A DNA stretch of 64,000 bases from Nitrosomonas sp. (GTDB lineage Bacteria > Pseudomonadota > Gammaproteobacteria > Burkholderiales > Nitrosomonadaceae), in contig JAHBZZ010000006.1 in the NCBI GenBank assembly GCA_019635215.1, positions 62,001 to 126,000 of the forward strand. The letters run 5' to 3'. The notes beneath the pieces were generated by a model. That model saw only the letters and a list, made by a program, of their open reading frames with translations, had not been told where the DNA came from and did not search any database. The translations under genes and the position numbers were made by a program. Positions 44,655 to 54,723 of this stretch are shown in pieces. The first letter of the stretch is position 1. Each line of letters opens with the position of its first letter.

Positions 44655-45117
44655 CGAGTGGAGGAGAATATCAGCGCAGCAGTGGTGCAAAGCTGTACTG
44701 GTGTTTTTTTTAATGCATTGCGGTTCGTTGGTCTATGCCATCGATAATCCGGATGCACCCGATTATGTCGGCGATTTTCTTGAACGCGCAAGTGTGTATG
44801 CGCATGAAATTCAGCATACCCCGCATACTACCCAGGGCTATGTCAGGATCTATGCGCGCTACGAAGATTTTCTGAATGATGAGCTCAAAGGCGCTTATAC
44901 CCGGTTAATGGCGGTGCTCAGTGATGAGGCAAAACACGCGTTGAGCCGCTCCCAGGAGCAGTGGTTCCGTTACCGCGACCAGGAATTTGAATTCATTGCA
45001 CTCAACTGGACTTACGCCAATTTTGGCAGTGCATCGGTTATTTCGCGTGGCGATTATCGTACACGGATTATCAATGACCGGATTGTACTGTTATTGCAGT
45101 ATTTACAGAATTTTTGA
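44641..45117 (+). CDS. LprI/DUF1311-like putative lysozyme inhibitor, exported
   Basis: This 158-aa protein has a signal-like N-terminus (AVLVFFLMHCGSLVYA) and a DUF1311-type core: LNDELKGAYTRLMAVLSDEAKHALSRSQEQWFRYRDQE. DUF1311 includes the LprI lysozyme inhibitors. The start at ATG 44641 overlaps the lysozyme stop by 14 bp; a longer frame from 44608 is possible. The overlap implies co-translation with the lysozyme. Confidence 0.75.
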   Translation: MRTGNEWRRISAQQWCKAVLVFFLMHCGSLVYAIDNPDAPDYVGDFLERASVYAHEIQHTPHTTQGYVRIYARYEDFLNDELKGAYTRLMAVLSDEAKHALSRSQEQWFRYRDQEFEFIALNWTYANFGSASVISRGDYRTRIINDRIVLLLQYLQNF

Positions 45118-45161
45118 TTCCAGAATGTAGATCAAACAACGGACGATGTCATGCGGCTTTT

Positions 45162-47081
45162 TCATGCATCACCGGGATCGGGCTCAAAGAAATGATCCCC
45201 GTTCGCACAAAAGATCTTGTTTCTTCCGCTATCTTTGGCTGTGTATAACGCCTTATCGGCTGCTTTGATTAGTTGATCCTCGTTTTGCATGTAAGGTTCT
45301 TTCAACGCGATACCGATGCTGATCGTTACTGTGACCGTTTTGCCATGGATGTCGATGTATTCCGAACCGATCTTCTGACGCAGCCTTTCGGCAAAAATCG
45401 CTGTTGACCGCAGATTTGTTTTTTTATCCTGACAAATGATCAGAAATTCTTCCCCTCCGATACGGCAGAAAAAATCGCCCTTACGTGCCGTGTTTTGAAT
45501 CGATGCCGCAACTGCTTTGAGAACAACATCTCCTGCCGCATGGCCGTGGCTGTCATTGATCCGTTTAAAATAATCGATGTCGATGAGGATCGCTGCAATC
45601 AATTGATACGTGCGGCTGGCAATACTCCATGCGCGTGATAAAGCCTCCATACCCGCGCGCCGGTTCGGCAGTCCGGTCAGGATGTCCGTGTGTGCCGCCT
45701 GCTCAAGTTTGCGGTTGGATGTCGACAGTTCTGCTACAGATTGCTTGAGTTGCATCTGGTTCTGTTGCCAGGAATCCTGGAGTCTTCTGTGATGCCAGGC
45801 GGCGCGCAACCGGGCACGGAAAGTGTGTATGTTGATCGGCTTGGTGATGTAATCATCCACACCGATCTCGAAAGCCTTGGCAAGCTTTTCTTCTTCAACA
45901 CCGGTCAGCATGATAATATAGGTATTCTTCCCCCAGTCGGTAGCACGCAGGGCGCGTGTCAGTTCAAGCCCGTCCATTACCGGCATGATCCAGTCGGTAA
46001 TAACAACGTGCGGCATTGTTTCCAGGCCCAGGGATAATCCCTGCTGACCATTTTCAGCGGAAAAGACTGTGTGGCCCAATATGTTGGAAAGTATTTCCTC
46101 GATCAGTCGACGGCTGGCAGGATCGTCTTCAATGACCAGAACACGCAGTGAAGAAGCGTTCTGGTTGTTTCCGGAAAATTGCTCGATTGTTCGAGTGATC
46201 GTCTGAGGACAGGGTGTAGTGGTATCGGATATTTTGAGTAGAGAATTCCAGTTTTTCCATTCCTGAATAATGTTTTGCACTATGTCTATGAAAGACTTTG
46301 TTTGAAAGCCGATTCTTTTTGCGAGCAGCATTAATTCGGCGGTTTGCTCGAAGTATTCCGACTCGGCAAGGATAGTAATGTCGGCCAAATGTTTGGCCAG
46401 ATGGAATAGCTGTGTCAGTTGATAGGAACGGGAATCTTCGAAAAATCCGGATTCCATGGGTTCTTCATGATAATAAACGGATTCGATCAATTCCATGGCA
46501 AAGCCCGCATCAACCAGCATCGCGACAGTCATATGGTTATGGTCTGTTTCAAGATATTGACGTTCTTTTTCAATTAAAGAACGATGGGTATCGTTTATTC
46601 CCAGGATTTCCGAATATTTTTGCGGATAAATCGTGGCCAGCGCAAGACAACCGATGCGCGCCAGTAATCCACAGGTAAACAATTCCTCACGTACACTGAT
46701 TCTGATTACATTGCCGAATGCTTCTGAGGCGATCGCCATTAACAGCGAATGTGACCAGAACTGGTGATAGTCAAATGCTTTGCAGTTTCCTTGCTGATAC
46801 TGGTCGATCAATGAAAAACTCAGTGCCAGTTGCTTGACGGATTGAATGCCGAGATGAAAAACGGCATCGGATACCGATGAAATTTGTCTGCTGGTGTTCC
46901 TGGTTAAGTTGGCGCGATGGATCAGACGGTAGGATAACGTTGGATCAGTTTGGATCAGTCGGGTGATTTCATGAATCGAGATATCGTCGTTGCGGCACAT
47001 TTGCACTATGGCCAGAGCAACGCCTTTAGGGCTGGGGAGAGAATCCCTAATATTCAGTTGATCAATATTAATGATTTTCAA
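45162..47081 (-). CDS. HDOD-REC-GGDEF signalling protein
   Basis: The 639-aa cytosolic protein has an N-terminal HDOD domain (~1-260, without obvious catalytic residues), a receiver domain (~305-430) with the phosphoacceptor Asp in VITDWIMP, and a C-terminal diguanylate cyclase (~475-630) with an intact GGEEF site preceded at the proper distance by the RKGD inhibitory (I) site. It should make c-di-GMP under phosphorelay control. No cognate histidine kinase is adjacent. Confidence 0.88.
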   Translation of the reverse strand: MKIINIDQLNIRDSLPSPKGVALAIVQMCRNDDISIHEITRLIQTDPTLSYRLIHRANLTRNTSRQISSVSDAVFHLGIQSVKQLALSFSLIDQYQQGNCKAFDYHQFWSHSLLMAIASEAFGNVIRISVREELFTCGLLARIGCLALATIYPQKYSEILGINDTHRSLIEKERQYLETDHNHMTVAMLVDAGFAMELIESVYYHEEPMESGFFEDSRSYQLTQLFHLAKHLADITILAESEYFEQTAELMLLAKRIGFQTKSFIDIVQNIIQEWKNWNSLLKISDTTTPCPQTITRTIEQFSGNNQNASSLRVLVIEDDPASRRLIEEILSNILGHTVFSAENGQQGLSLGLETMPHVVITDWIMPVMDGLELTRALRATDWGKNTYIIMLTGVEEEKLAKAFEIGVDDYITKPINIHTFRARLRAAWHHRRLQDSWQQNQMQLKQSVAELSTSNRKLEQAAHTDILTGLPNRRAGMEALSRAWSIASRTYQLIAAILIDIDYFKRINDSHGHAAGDVVLKAVAASIQNTARKGDFFCRIGGEEFLIICQDKKTNLRSTAIFAERLRQKIGSEYIDIHGKTVTVTISIGIALKEPYMQNEDQLIKAADKALYTAKDSGRNKIFCANGDHFFEPDPGDA

Positions 47082-47554
47082 GTTCTGTTTTTTGATCAGA
47101 AATTTTTAGTGCACGAGCACCACGGTATTATGGAAACATTGAATACTTGTCTGGGTATGTTTATAAATTATATCAATTTCAATTTTTATAAATAATACAG
47201 CCGTATAGAAAGAGAAGCAAAAAGTTTCAGTCTAAGAAGCAATTTGAAAGAGACCTTTACATCCCCTGACTTCATAAAAATCCAGTAAAAAATGTGTGAA
47301 TTGATACAAATTTGCTTTTTTAGTATCTTTTGTCGGTTTTCTGTTTAAAAGACGTATTTCTCCTTGTTCATCAAGCTTTCAATAAACAATTTCGGTAATC
47401 TTATTTGATTAGAAATTTGCCTTTGCGTGTTCGGCGGGGTAACAGAACTATCAGTCAGATCTAAACCCACTATAAATAACACAATGAATAGGAACGGTAT
47501 TGTACCATTCCTACATGATTGATATTCTTTCTACCGCGCAAGGGTCTCAACTTA
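47082..47554. other. 473-bp AT-rich intergenic region
   Basis: No convincing ORF. It holds the upstream region of the HDOD-REC-GGDEF gene and, at 47490-47512, a hairpin AGGAACGGTA / TACCATTCCT (one mismatch, loop TTG) about 40 bp beyond the end of the efflux permease gene. It may act as a weak terminator for the efflux operon, but it lacks a clear T-run. Confidence 0.45.
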
Positions 47555-50500
47555 TTATTTTGCTTTACGCGAGAATCCTGCAGTGATCACAAAAAATAAT
47601 GGCACGAATATAATGGCCAGGAAAGTAGCCGCCAGCATACCGCCAAATACACCTGTACCAATCGCATGTCGACTTGCTGCACCTGCGCCGGATGCTGTAA
47701 CAAGTGGCAAAATACCGAGAATAAATGCCATTGAGGTCATGATGATCGGGCGAAAACGTAATCGCGCGGCTTCAAGTGCGGCTTGGGTAAGCGATAAACC
47801 CTCAGCATATCGCTGACTTGCAAATTCCACAATCAGTATGGCATTTTTTGCAGACAATCCGATCAGTGTGATCAATCCAATCTGAAAATAAATATCATTG
47901 GTCAATTCGCGTACCCAGATCGCTAACAGCGCGCCTAATATACCAAAAGGTATGATCAGAATAACCGCAAAAGGCGTGGACCAGTTTTCATATTGCGCAG
48001 CCAGCACCAGAAAAACCATGAGTAAGGCAAACGCCAGTATCAAGACCGTTTGTCCACCAGCTTTTTTCTCTTGTAATGAGATGCCTTCCCAATCGATGGT
48101 GTAACCTTCCGGTTTAAGTATTTCTTCGGCCAATTGATCAAGTACTTCGATAACCTGACCGGAACTGTACCCCGGAGCGGCAGCACCGAGCAGCAGTGCG
48201 GAATTAAGTCCATTAAAATGCGTTACAGGATCGGGGCCGCTATTAAAACTGGTCGAGACGATCGTATCGAGTGGAATCATTGTCTGCTCTGCATTGTTCC
48301 GAGTACGTACAAAAATCTTACTGATATCTTGCGGGCTGGATCGATATTCAGGTGGTGCTTCAGTCTGCACGCGATAAACACGGCCAAATTTAACAAAATC
48401 ATTGATATACAAATTACCAAAATAGGCCTGCATGGTATCGAATACATCCGATACCGGCACACCAAGAGATTTAGCCCGCTCACGGTCGATATGTGCAAAA
48501 AGCCTGGGGGTACTGACACGAAAATTTGTACTGGCGGCTGCAATCGCCGGATGCTCTGCTGCTCTAGTTGCAAAAACCTGTGCTATATCCGCAAATTCGG
48601 CAAAATCCCGTCCCATTGGATCTTGCAGTTGTAATGAAAAACCACCTGTGGCTCCCAAGCCGGGTATCGCTGGCGGATTGAACGCAAGAATCAATGCATC
48701 GGGAATTTTTGCAAATTCTTCAAATGCAGCGGCTATTAATCCGGGAGCCTGCAGACTCGAATCTTTACGTTCATTCCAGTGATGCAATGGCACAAACATG
48801 GTCGCTTGATTAGCACCACGGGTATTAAACACAAAATTTTGTCCCACCAAGGCATCGGTAGAGTGAACAGCCGAGTTTGATTGGAAATAGGTTTCAATTT
48901 TTGAAACAACTTCAGTCGTTCTGGACTTTGAAGCGCCTTCAGGCAACTGAAAGATCGTTATAAAATAACCTTGATCCTCATCGGGCAGGAAACCTTTCGG
49001 GATAGCCTTAAACATTCCTACCATAATTACAATCAACGCTACAAAAATCGCTAATGATATAAAAGTACGCTTTAGCACCAAGCCAACCATGTCGACATAA
49101 CGCGCTTGCATCCAATCAAATGCTTTGTCAAAAACGCGCCAGAATCCCTTTGATTCACCGTGTTTCGGTTTAAGGATCAACGCGCACAGTGCAGGACTCA
49201 ATGTCAGTGCGGTAAAACCTGAAATTGCGACCGATACGGATATGGTAATGGCAAATTGCTTGTACATCTGCCCAGTGATTCCCTCAAGAAAAGCGACGGG
49301 AATGAAAACCGCAGCCAGAACCAATACCGTAGCGATGATCGCTCCGGTTACTTCATCCAAGGCTTTAATCGCTGCTGCCCTGGGCGAAAGTCCACCCTGA
49401 GTCATATTACGTTCGACGTTTTCCACAACAATAATCGCATCATCGACCACAATGCCGATAGCAAGCACCATGCCGAATAACGTGAGTGTATTGATCGAGA
49501 AACCTAGTGCATACATACCCGCCATTGTGCCGATCAGCGAGATCGGCACGGTCACCGCGGGTATCAATGTCGCTCGCCAACTTTGCAGAAACACAAATAC
49601 CACTAAAATAACCAGGATTGCGGCCTCAATCAATGTATGGAGGACTTCTTCGATGGAGACTTCAATAAATTGTGTGGTGTCGTAAGGTACGTCATATGAC
49701 ATACCTGTCGGAAATCCGGCCGATAATTTAACCATCTCGTCGCGCACTCTTTTAACCGTATCAAGTGCGTTAGCGCCGGGGGATAGGAAAGTCAGAATAA
49801 ACGTATTCGGCACCCCATTCCAGCGTCCCTCAAGATCGTAAGATTGTGCGCCGAGTTCGACCTTGGCCACATCGCGCATGCGTACCATGGAACCGTCCGG
49901 GTAAGCGCGGATGATCATTTCTTCAAATTCCTTGACATCACTCATGCGGCCTTTCGTGATAACAGGAATTGTAAGTTCTGTTTTTTTACTGGTTGGCTCG
50001 CGGCCTATGCGACCTGCCGGGAAATCCCTGTTTTGTTCGCGCACGACATTGGCGATTTCTGTTGGCGTAACATTCAGCTGAGCCATGCGTACAGGATCGA
50101 GTATCAACCGCATAGCATAATCCTGCGCCCCGTAAACAATCGCATCACCCACGCCTGGGAGCCGCTTGATATTATCGAGTACCTGGATCAGTGCATAATT
50201 GGAGATATAGACTGGATCATGCCTGGGATCGGTTGAGTTTAGCGCGACAACAGCGAGCAGGTTTGGGGACATCTTTTTAATCGTGACACCACGCCGTAGC
50301 ACTTCTTCCGGTAACTGAGGTTCAGCCAGTTTTTGCCGGTTCTGCGTTTGAACCTGCGCTATATCAATGTCTGTGCCGATTTCAAATGTCAGTTGTATCA
50401 CCATATGGCCGTCATTCGTGCTGGTAGAATTGTAATAGAGCAGATTATCAATTCCCGGCAATTGAATTTCGATCGGACGCGCCACCGATTCGGCGACAAC

Positions 50501-50668
50501 TTCGGCACTGGCCCCCGGATAATCCGCTTCAATTTGTATCATCGGCGGAGTGATTTCCGGAAATTGCGCTACCGGAAGTTTCTGAGACGATACCAGGCCA
50601 ACAACAATAATAAGAATGGATAAAACCGATGCGAAAATCGGACGGTCAATAAAAAAACGTAAACTCAT
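47555..50668 (-). CDS. AcrB/MexB-type RND multidrug efflux permease (HAE1)
   Basis: This 1037-aa inner-membrane proton antiporter starts MSLRFFIDRPIFASVLSI and carries the twin-Asp proton relay (IVVDDAIIVVENVER) and GVTIKKMSPN / GRIGREPTS porter-domain segments. Twelve helices and two large periplasmic loops are visible. Third partner genes lie upstream: its ATG overlaps the adaptor stop (ATGA). Substrates are probably hydrophobic drugs or detergents. Confidence 0.92.
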   Translation of the reverse strand: MSLRFFIDRPIFASVLSILIIVVGLVSSQKLPVAQFPEITPPMIQIEADYPGASAEVVAESVARPIEIQLPGIDNLLYYNSTSTNDGHMVIQLTFEIGTDIDIAQVQTQNRQKLAEPQLPEEVLRRGVTIKKMSPNLLAVVALNSTDPRHDPVYISNYALIQVLDNIKRLPGVGDAIVYGAQDYAMRLILDPVRMAQLNVTPTEIANVVREQNRDFPAGRIGREPTSKKTELTIPVITKGRMSDVKEFEEMIIRAYPDGSMVRMRDVAKVELGAQSYDLEGRWNGVPNTFILTFLSPGANALDTVKRVRDEMVKLSAGFPTGMSYDVPYDTTQFIEVSIEEVLHTLIEAAILVILVVFVFLQSWRATLIPAVTVPISLIGTMAGMYALGFSINTLTLFGMVLAIGIVVDDAIIVVENVERNMTQGGLSPRAAAIKALDEVTGAIIATVLVLAAVFIPVAFLEGITGQMYKQFAITISVSVAISGFTALTLSPALCALILKPKHGESKGFWRVFDKAFDWMQARYVDMVGLVLKRTFISLAIFVALIVIMVGMFKAIPKGFLPDEDQGYFITIFQLPEGASKSRTTEVVSKIETYFQSNSAVHSTDALVGQNFVFNTRGANQATMFVPLHHWNERKDSSLQAPGLIAAAFEEFAKIPDALILAFNPPAIPGLGATGGFSLQLQDPMGRDFAEFADIAQVFATRAAEHPAIAAASTNFRVSTPRLFAHIDRERAKSLGVPVSDVFDTMQAYFGNLYINDFVKFGRVYRVQTEAPPEYRSSPQDISKIFVRTRNNAEQTMIPLDTIVSTSFNSGPDPVTHFNGLNSALLLGAAAPGYSSGQVIEVLDQLAEEILKPEGYTIDWEGISLQEKKAGGQTVLILAFALLMVFLVLAAQYENWSTPFAVILIIPFGILGALLAIWVRELTNDIYFQIGLITLIGLSAKNAILIVEFASQRYAEGLSLTQAALEAARLRFRPIIMTSMAFILGILPLVTASGAGAASRHAIGTGVFGGMLAATFLAIIFVPLFFVITAGFSRKAK

Positions 50669-51894
50669 GGCATTTCCTGATTGCTATGATTACTTTCGGA
50701 AGCATTGCTCGAAATAACCGTAACATGGATACCTGGCTGAGCCCGATGAAAACCAGCAACCACGATTCTCTCGCCTGGCGTAAGTCCATCCTCAATGAGC
50801 CAATCACTACCGTACCATGCACTGGCCTGTACTTGGCGCAATTCTATTTTATCGGTGTTATCAATGACATAAACAAATGCGCCATTGGCGCTATGCTGTA
50901 CGGCGCGTTGAGGTATCAACACGGCATCCAACCGTTTATATCCTTTAAGCCGGACACTGACAAACTGCCCGGGAAGAAAATCCGATTGCCCGGGAGAAAA
51001 ATTTCCAGTCGGATTGGGAAATGTAAAACGCCCCTGCAATGTTCCGGTTTCGGCACGTATGGTCACTGCAGTAAAATCGAGCACACCTTCTTCCGGATAT
51101 ATACTGCCATCCGCGAAAGTCATCACCCCGCGCAATTGATAAAGATCCGGTCTTTCAACTTTCTTTTCTGCCAATTCTTTACGCCGCCGCAGAATGTAAC
51201 TTTCCGGTACATTGACACTGACATACATCGGATCAAGTTGATCAATCGTATTCAGCAATGTAGTCTGCGCTGAAATGAGTTGACCCTCATAAAAATTACT
51301 GCGGCCGATTCGACCATTGACGGGTGCGACAATAAGTGTATTGTCCAAATCAAATTTAGCTTTGACGACATCATTCTGTGCGGCATCCAACGCAGCTTCT
51401 GCACTTAAGACATCTGCTGTCGCATCATCGACATCCTTCTGACTGACTGCCTGCTCTTCAAGCAAGGGTTTCACACGCGCAAGATTTCGCTTGGTCTGTA
51501 CCAAGCGTGCTTTCTGTTGTGCCACTTTGGCCCTCATGGCCTGATAAATCGCGTTATATGGGACCGGATCAATTAAATATAATTGATCACCTTGTTTGAC
51601 ATTACGTCCCTCAGTAAAGTAAACCTGTCTGATTATTCCGGAAACCTGGGCACGGACTTCGACGGGACGAAAGGCTTCAGCTCTACCGATAAATTCGGGT
51701 TCATCCGGTATGGTTTGTGCGGTTACCGTAATAACTTCCACTTCCGGTGGCGATAACGAAACATCGATAGGCTGGTCTGTTGAGCAACCGACGGACAGCG
51801 TTAAACACGTTCCAATCAGCACCGCCCAAATCAGCGATTTGATAGTGTTGTGATGTAGTTGCATTTTTGCCAACAGTATTTGGAAAATCATCAT
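50665..51894 (-). CDS. AcrA/MexA-type periplasmic adaptor lipoprotein
   Basis: This 409-aa membrane-fusion protein has a lipobox (TLSVGC) and the AcrA-type lipoyl segments (EFIGRAEAFRPVEVRAQVSG, VKQGDQLYLIDP, NTLIVAPVNGRIGRS). The open frame reaches a TTG at 51906, but ATG 51894 is the first normal start. It lies between the channel gene (49-61 bp upstream) and the permease gene. Confidence 0.88.
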   Translation of the reverse strand: MMIFQILLAKMQLHHNTIKSLIWAVLIGTCLTLSVGCSTDQPIDVSLSPPEVEVITVTAQTIPDEPEFIGRAEAFRPVEVRAQVSGIIRQVYFTEGRNVKQGDQLYLIDPVPYNAIYQAMRAKVAQQKARLVQTKRNLARVKPLLEEQAVSQKDVDDATADVLSAEAALDAAQNDVVKAKFDLDNTLIVAPVNGRIGRSNFYEGQLISAQTTLLNTIDQLDPMYVSVNVPESYILRRRKELAEKKVERPDLYQLRGVMTFADGSIYPEEGVLDFTAVTIRAETGTLQGRFTFPNPTGNFSPGQSDFLPGQFVSVRLKGYKRLDAVLIPQRAVQHSANGAFVYVIDNTDKIELRQVQASAWYGSDWLIEDGLTPGERIVVAGFHRAQPGIHVTVISSNASESNHSNQEMP

Positions 51895-51955
51895 GATAGT
51901 TCTCAATCAATTTTTTTCGGTTTTTCCGGTATGCCGAGAAGATACCGGCATTGAA

Positions 51956-53440
51956 TTATTCCTTAAATTCATCCTCAGGCTTCCATCCACCACCCAAGGC
52001 TTTATACAATTGCACGATTGACACAAGATGCAGACGGTGCGCGTCAGTATGTGAAAACTTGGCCTGGTATAAGTTGCGTTTAGCAAGTAATACATCGACA
52101 TAGCTGGTGATACCAGCTTTATAGCGTAAATCTGCTACATATAATGCCGACTGGAGTGCTTCCACCTGTTGTTGTCGGGCTTTACGCTGCTCGTTCGCAG
52201 TACGGATTGCTATCAGTGCATTCTCGACTTCCTTGAAAGCGATCAAAATTGTCTGGTTATAACTTGCCAGTGCCTGATCGACCTGGGCTTCGGCCGCACG
52301 CTGTTCGAATCCTAGTATCTGTACATTAAACAGTGGTGCCGCCAGACCGATTCCACCCGCACCAAATTTTGTGTCCGAGAAAGTTAAGAGATTAGACAAG
52401 GCCGGACTGGCCACTCCAAGCATGCCGGTAATAGTGAACCGGGGAAAACGCATTGCTTTTGTCATACCAATACGAGCCGTTGCAGCTGCCAGCGCTTGTT
52501 CAGCACCTAGGATATCGGGCCGACGTTGTAACAGATCAGAAGGTAATCCGGCTGGTACCTCAGGTGGAATATGCTGTTGAGCCAGAGAATGCTTTCTGGT
52601 TATAGGGGCCGGATTCCGTCCTAGCAGCACATTCAATTCATTTTCTTTTTGTACAATCAACCGTTCAAATTCTGCTATAAGTGCTGCGGCATTCGCCCGT
52701 TCGGCCTCGAATTGATCGAGATCAATCCGTGGAATAAGACCTACCTTTAGCTGCGCCCGGGAAATAGCTACTGACTCTTCCCACGAAGCCAATGCATGAA
52801 GTGCAATATTCCGTTGTTCATCATTTTGCAGCAAATCGAAATAAGTCTGCGCTACTGCACTGATTAACAGAAGTATGATCGCCCGGCGATTCTCTTCCTG
52901 TGCTAATATATCGGCCCGTGCGGCTTCAGTCGCTCTGCGGATTCTCCCCCAAACATCTATTTCCCAATTCAGCGCAGTGGTGCCAAAATAGCTAAAAGGT
53001 GTCGGAAAACCGGCCCTTGGGAATCCCCCCAATTTGCCAAAGAAAGGGGCATTAGCTTCAACATCCATATTGGGAAGAAAATCCATGCGGGTGACATTGG
53101 CACGTGCCTGATATTCTTGCACGAGCGCTGCAGCATGTTTAAGATCCTGATTGTTGACCAGGGCTTCGATAATCAGCTGCTGCAATGTTTCATCTTTGAG
53201 GAATTCCCACCAGGACAGCGTGGCAATTGATACACCTTCATGCAGATTCATTCGGAACTGCTCGTTCGCTTCTATCACGGGGCGCTTGTAGTCCGGGCCT
53301 AGTGCGCAGGCAGTCAACAGCGCACTTGAAAATAAAATCGCCACACGAATCCAATTAATCTGCGCAATCCATTTTATTAATGGATTGCGCAAAGATAATC
53401 GTTTTAAAAACCATTGCGGTGATTTTTTTAGTAGAACCAT
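51956..53440 (-). CDS. OprM/NodT-type outer-membrane efflux lipoprotein
   Basis: This 494-aa protein has a lipobox (LLTACALGPDYKRP, the NodT/OprM start), preceded by an unusually long basic N-region (~45 residues) that may mean translation begins further downstream. Two OEP repeats follow, with LPSDLLQRRPDILGAEQ near the middle. It is promoter-proximal in an operon with the adaptor and permease, an order opposite to the common acrA-acrB-oprM. Confidence 0.88.
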   Translation of the reverse strand: MVLLKKSPQWFLKRLSLRNPLIKWIAQINWIRVAILFSSALLTACALGPDYKRPVIEANEQFRMNLHEGVSIATLSWWEFLKDETLQQLIIEALVNNQDLKHAAALVQEYQARANVTRMDFLPNMDVEANAPFFGKLGGFPRAGFPTPFSYFGTTALNWEIDVWGRIRRATEAARADILAQEENRRAIILLLISAVAQTYFDLLQNDEQRNIALHALASWEESVAISRAQLKVGLIPRIDLDQFEAERANAAALIAEFERLIVQKENELNVLLGRNPAPITRKHSLAQQHIPPEVPAGLPSDLLQRRPDILGAEQALAAATARIGMTKAMRFPRFTITGMLGVASPALSNLLTFSDTKFGAGGIGLAAPLFNVQILGFEQRAAEAQVDQALASYNQTILIAFKEVENALIAIRTANEQRKARQQQVEALQSALYVADLRYKAGITSYVDVLLAKRNLYQAKFSHTDAHRLHLVSIVQLYKALGGGWKPEDEFKE

Positions 53441-53665
53441 TTGATTTCCTAATTACTATTTATAGTGCTTGCCAAGTGTCAGGAATTTAATTCAGGCAAT
53501 TGCAATTTCATCGGTATCGATAGCTAAAAAGAAAACTCACTATTAGCATCAAAATCGATCTATAAGCGGTCGAATGAATTCAAAAAACTTCACCCGCCCA
53601 TAGCAACATCGTAATTAATTACCACTTGTAGAAAGATCATTCATTCCAAATCTCATGGTAACGCC

Positions 53666-53992
53666 TTACGCCGGCACTCCGAGTTTGAGCCCGATAATAC
53701 CTGCCACTATAAATCCGAGGCAAAGCAACCGAAAAATATTTACTGATTCACTGAAAAAAACGATGCCGAAGAACGCAGTGCCGATTATACCTATACCAAC
53801 CCAAACCGCGTATGCAGTTCCCACAGGTAATGATTTCATCGCAGCACCAAGCAAGCTGACACTGATGATTATTGCGAATATTGTCCAGATTGTTGGCCAT
53901 AAACGGGTAAAACCTTCAGTGTACTTAAGCCCGATCGCCCATCCAATCTCGAATAATCCCGCAATAATAAGAATTAACCAATTAGAATTCAT
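53666..53992 (-). CDS. sugE: SugE/Gdx-type SMR guanidinium exporter
   Basis: This 108-aa small multidrug-resistance protein has four helices. The start [19 protein letters not shown] includes the essential Glu, and [13 protein letters not shown] is characteristic of the SugE/Gdx branch, which exports guanidinium, rather than EmrE. Its leader carries a guanidine-II riboswitch, strongly supporting this substrate. The open frame goes up to 54025 but would run into the second riboswitch hairpin, so ATG 53992 is chosen. Confidence 0.9.
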   Translation of the reverse strand: MNSNWLILIIAGLFEIGWAIGLKYTEGFTRLWPTIWTIFAIIISVSLLGAAMKSLPVGTAYAVWVGIGIIGTAFFGIVFFSESVNIFRLLCLGFIVAGIIGLKLGVPA

Positions 53993-54008
53993 AAAAACCT
54001 CTCTGATT

Positions 54009-54056
54009 TGCGGGGTCGTCCCCAATAGAAATAGAGAGGCGAGGTCGTCCTCACTT
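54009..54056 (-). promoter_or_regulatory. Guanidine-II (mini-ykkC) riboswitch
   Basis: On the minus strand two hairpins lie in tandem: GUGAGG-ACGA-CCUCGC (54055-54039 region; core 54041-54052) and GGGG-ACGA-CCCC (54012-54023), each with the ACGR loop that defines this class, separated by about 17 nt. The second hairpin ends about 20 nt before the sugE ATG, so ligand binding could free the ribosome site. Guanidine binding is established for this class; here it is inferred from motif and gene. Confidence 0.9.
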
Positions 54057-54531
54057 CTAGAAATCGTGGTAAGTATATCAGTATACTCAGCTACGATTTA
54101 TCACACGTCATATTAATATAAAAATAGCACAAATTTGATTTGTAGTGATGTCAGTGCAATATTTTTATCAAGTATGACCTGTGAGTAAGTTACTTTCATA
54201 CTTTCCGTACTGCTCCCTGACAAGTCCGAAGCTTCAATCCAACAGTATTTGATCCTGATCCGGTTAACCGCACTACAAATCATTCTGAACTCACAGAAGT
54301 TATTATCCATGAATGAAGTCCGAAATAATTCGGATCCGATAGTCACAAGCCAAACAATGTAACAACCTGTCTAACCAAAAATCGGAATCTTTACCCCGTA
54401 TTCCGACTAGTTTGTGAATGCTTTTGGACAAACTCAACAAAAATTCCTCATTACTATTAGGGTATTACGAATAGGTTAAAGATTTTGTGAAGTTTTTGTA
54501 ATTTTTTTGTGAAGTTTTTGTGAACTTTCTG

Positions 54532-54537
54532 TATAAT
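54532..54537 (+). promoter_or_regulatory. Promoter -10 of the 25-codon gene
   Basis: A perfect TATAAT, 63 bp before the ATG. The best -35 candidate is a TTGTGA within the tandem repeats 19 bp upstream, a wide spacing, so the repeats may recruit an activator. Confidence 0.55.
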
Positions 54538-54599
54538 ACCTAATCATAATACAAAAAACCTGATTAACATTTTTAACATTCTTTCACTGGAGAAATATA

Positions 54600-54677
54600 A
54601 TGGAAAAGCTGCCCGGTACTTATTACGCAATCGTACTCATACTGCTCATGTTTTTGATATTGGAAGCATTCGCATAA
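54600..54677 (+). CDS. 25-aa single-helix membrane peptide
   Basis: ATG 54600 follows GGAG (54589-54592) with 7 bp spacing. The peptide starts MEKLPGTYY, then one hydrophobic helix (AIVLILLMFLILEAFA) and a stop. It has its own TATAAT and a strong terminator, forming a complete monocistronic unit. I do not recognise a family; the form recalls small membrane subunits such as CydX or KdpF, but no partner complex is near. A regulatory RNA in the same unit remains an alternative. Confidence 0.6.
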   Translation: MEKLPGTYYAIVLILLMFLILEAFA

Positions 54678-54723
54678 TCCAACAAACAAACAAACCAATC
54701 AATATTCACTTCTGAATGGTTAT

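Larger units (their letters stand above)
53993..54599. other. 607-bp divergent region between sugE and the 25-codon gene
   Basis: Besides the riboswitch it contains TATACT-GA-TATACT on the minus strand (about 54080-54095), possible -10 elements for sugE, and on the plus strand tandem TTTTTGTGAAG-like repeats (54483-54524) ahead of a TATAAT. The stretch 54113-54480 shows no gene. Confidence 0.5.

Noticed and set aside
47490..47512. Hairpin after the RND permease gene as a firm terminator
   Set aside because: The stem has a mismatch and no following T-run on the relevant strand, so it is kept only as a weak possibility in the intergenic entry.
52301..52320. GTTCGAATCC, a T-loop-like sequence
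   Set aside because: It is inside the outer-membrane efflux gene with no acceptor or anticodon stems around it; not a tRNA.
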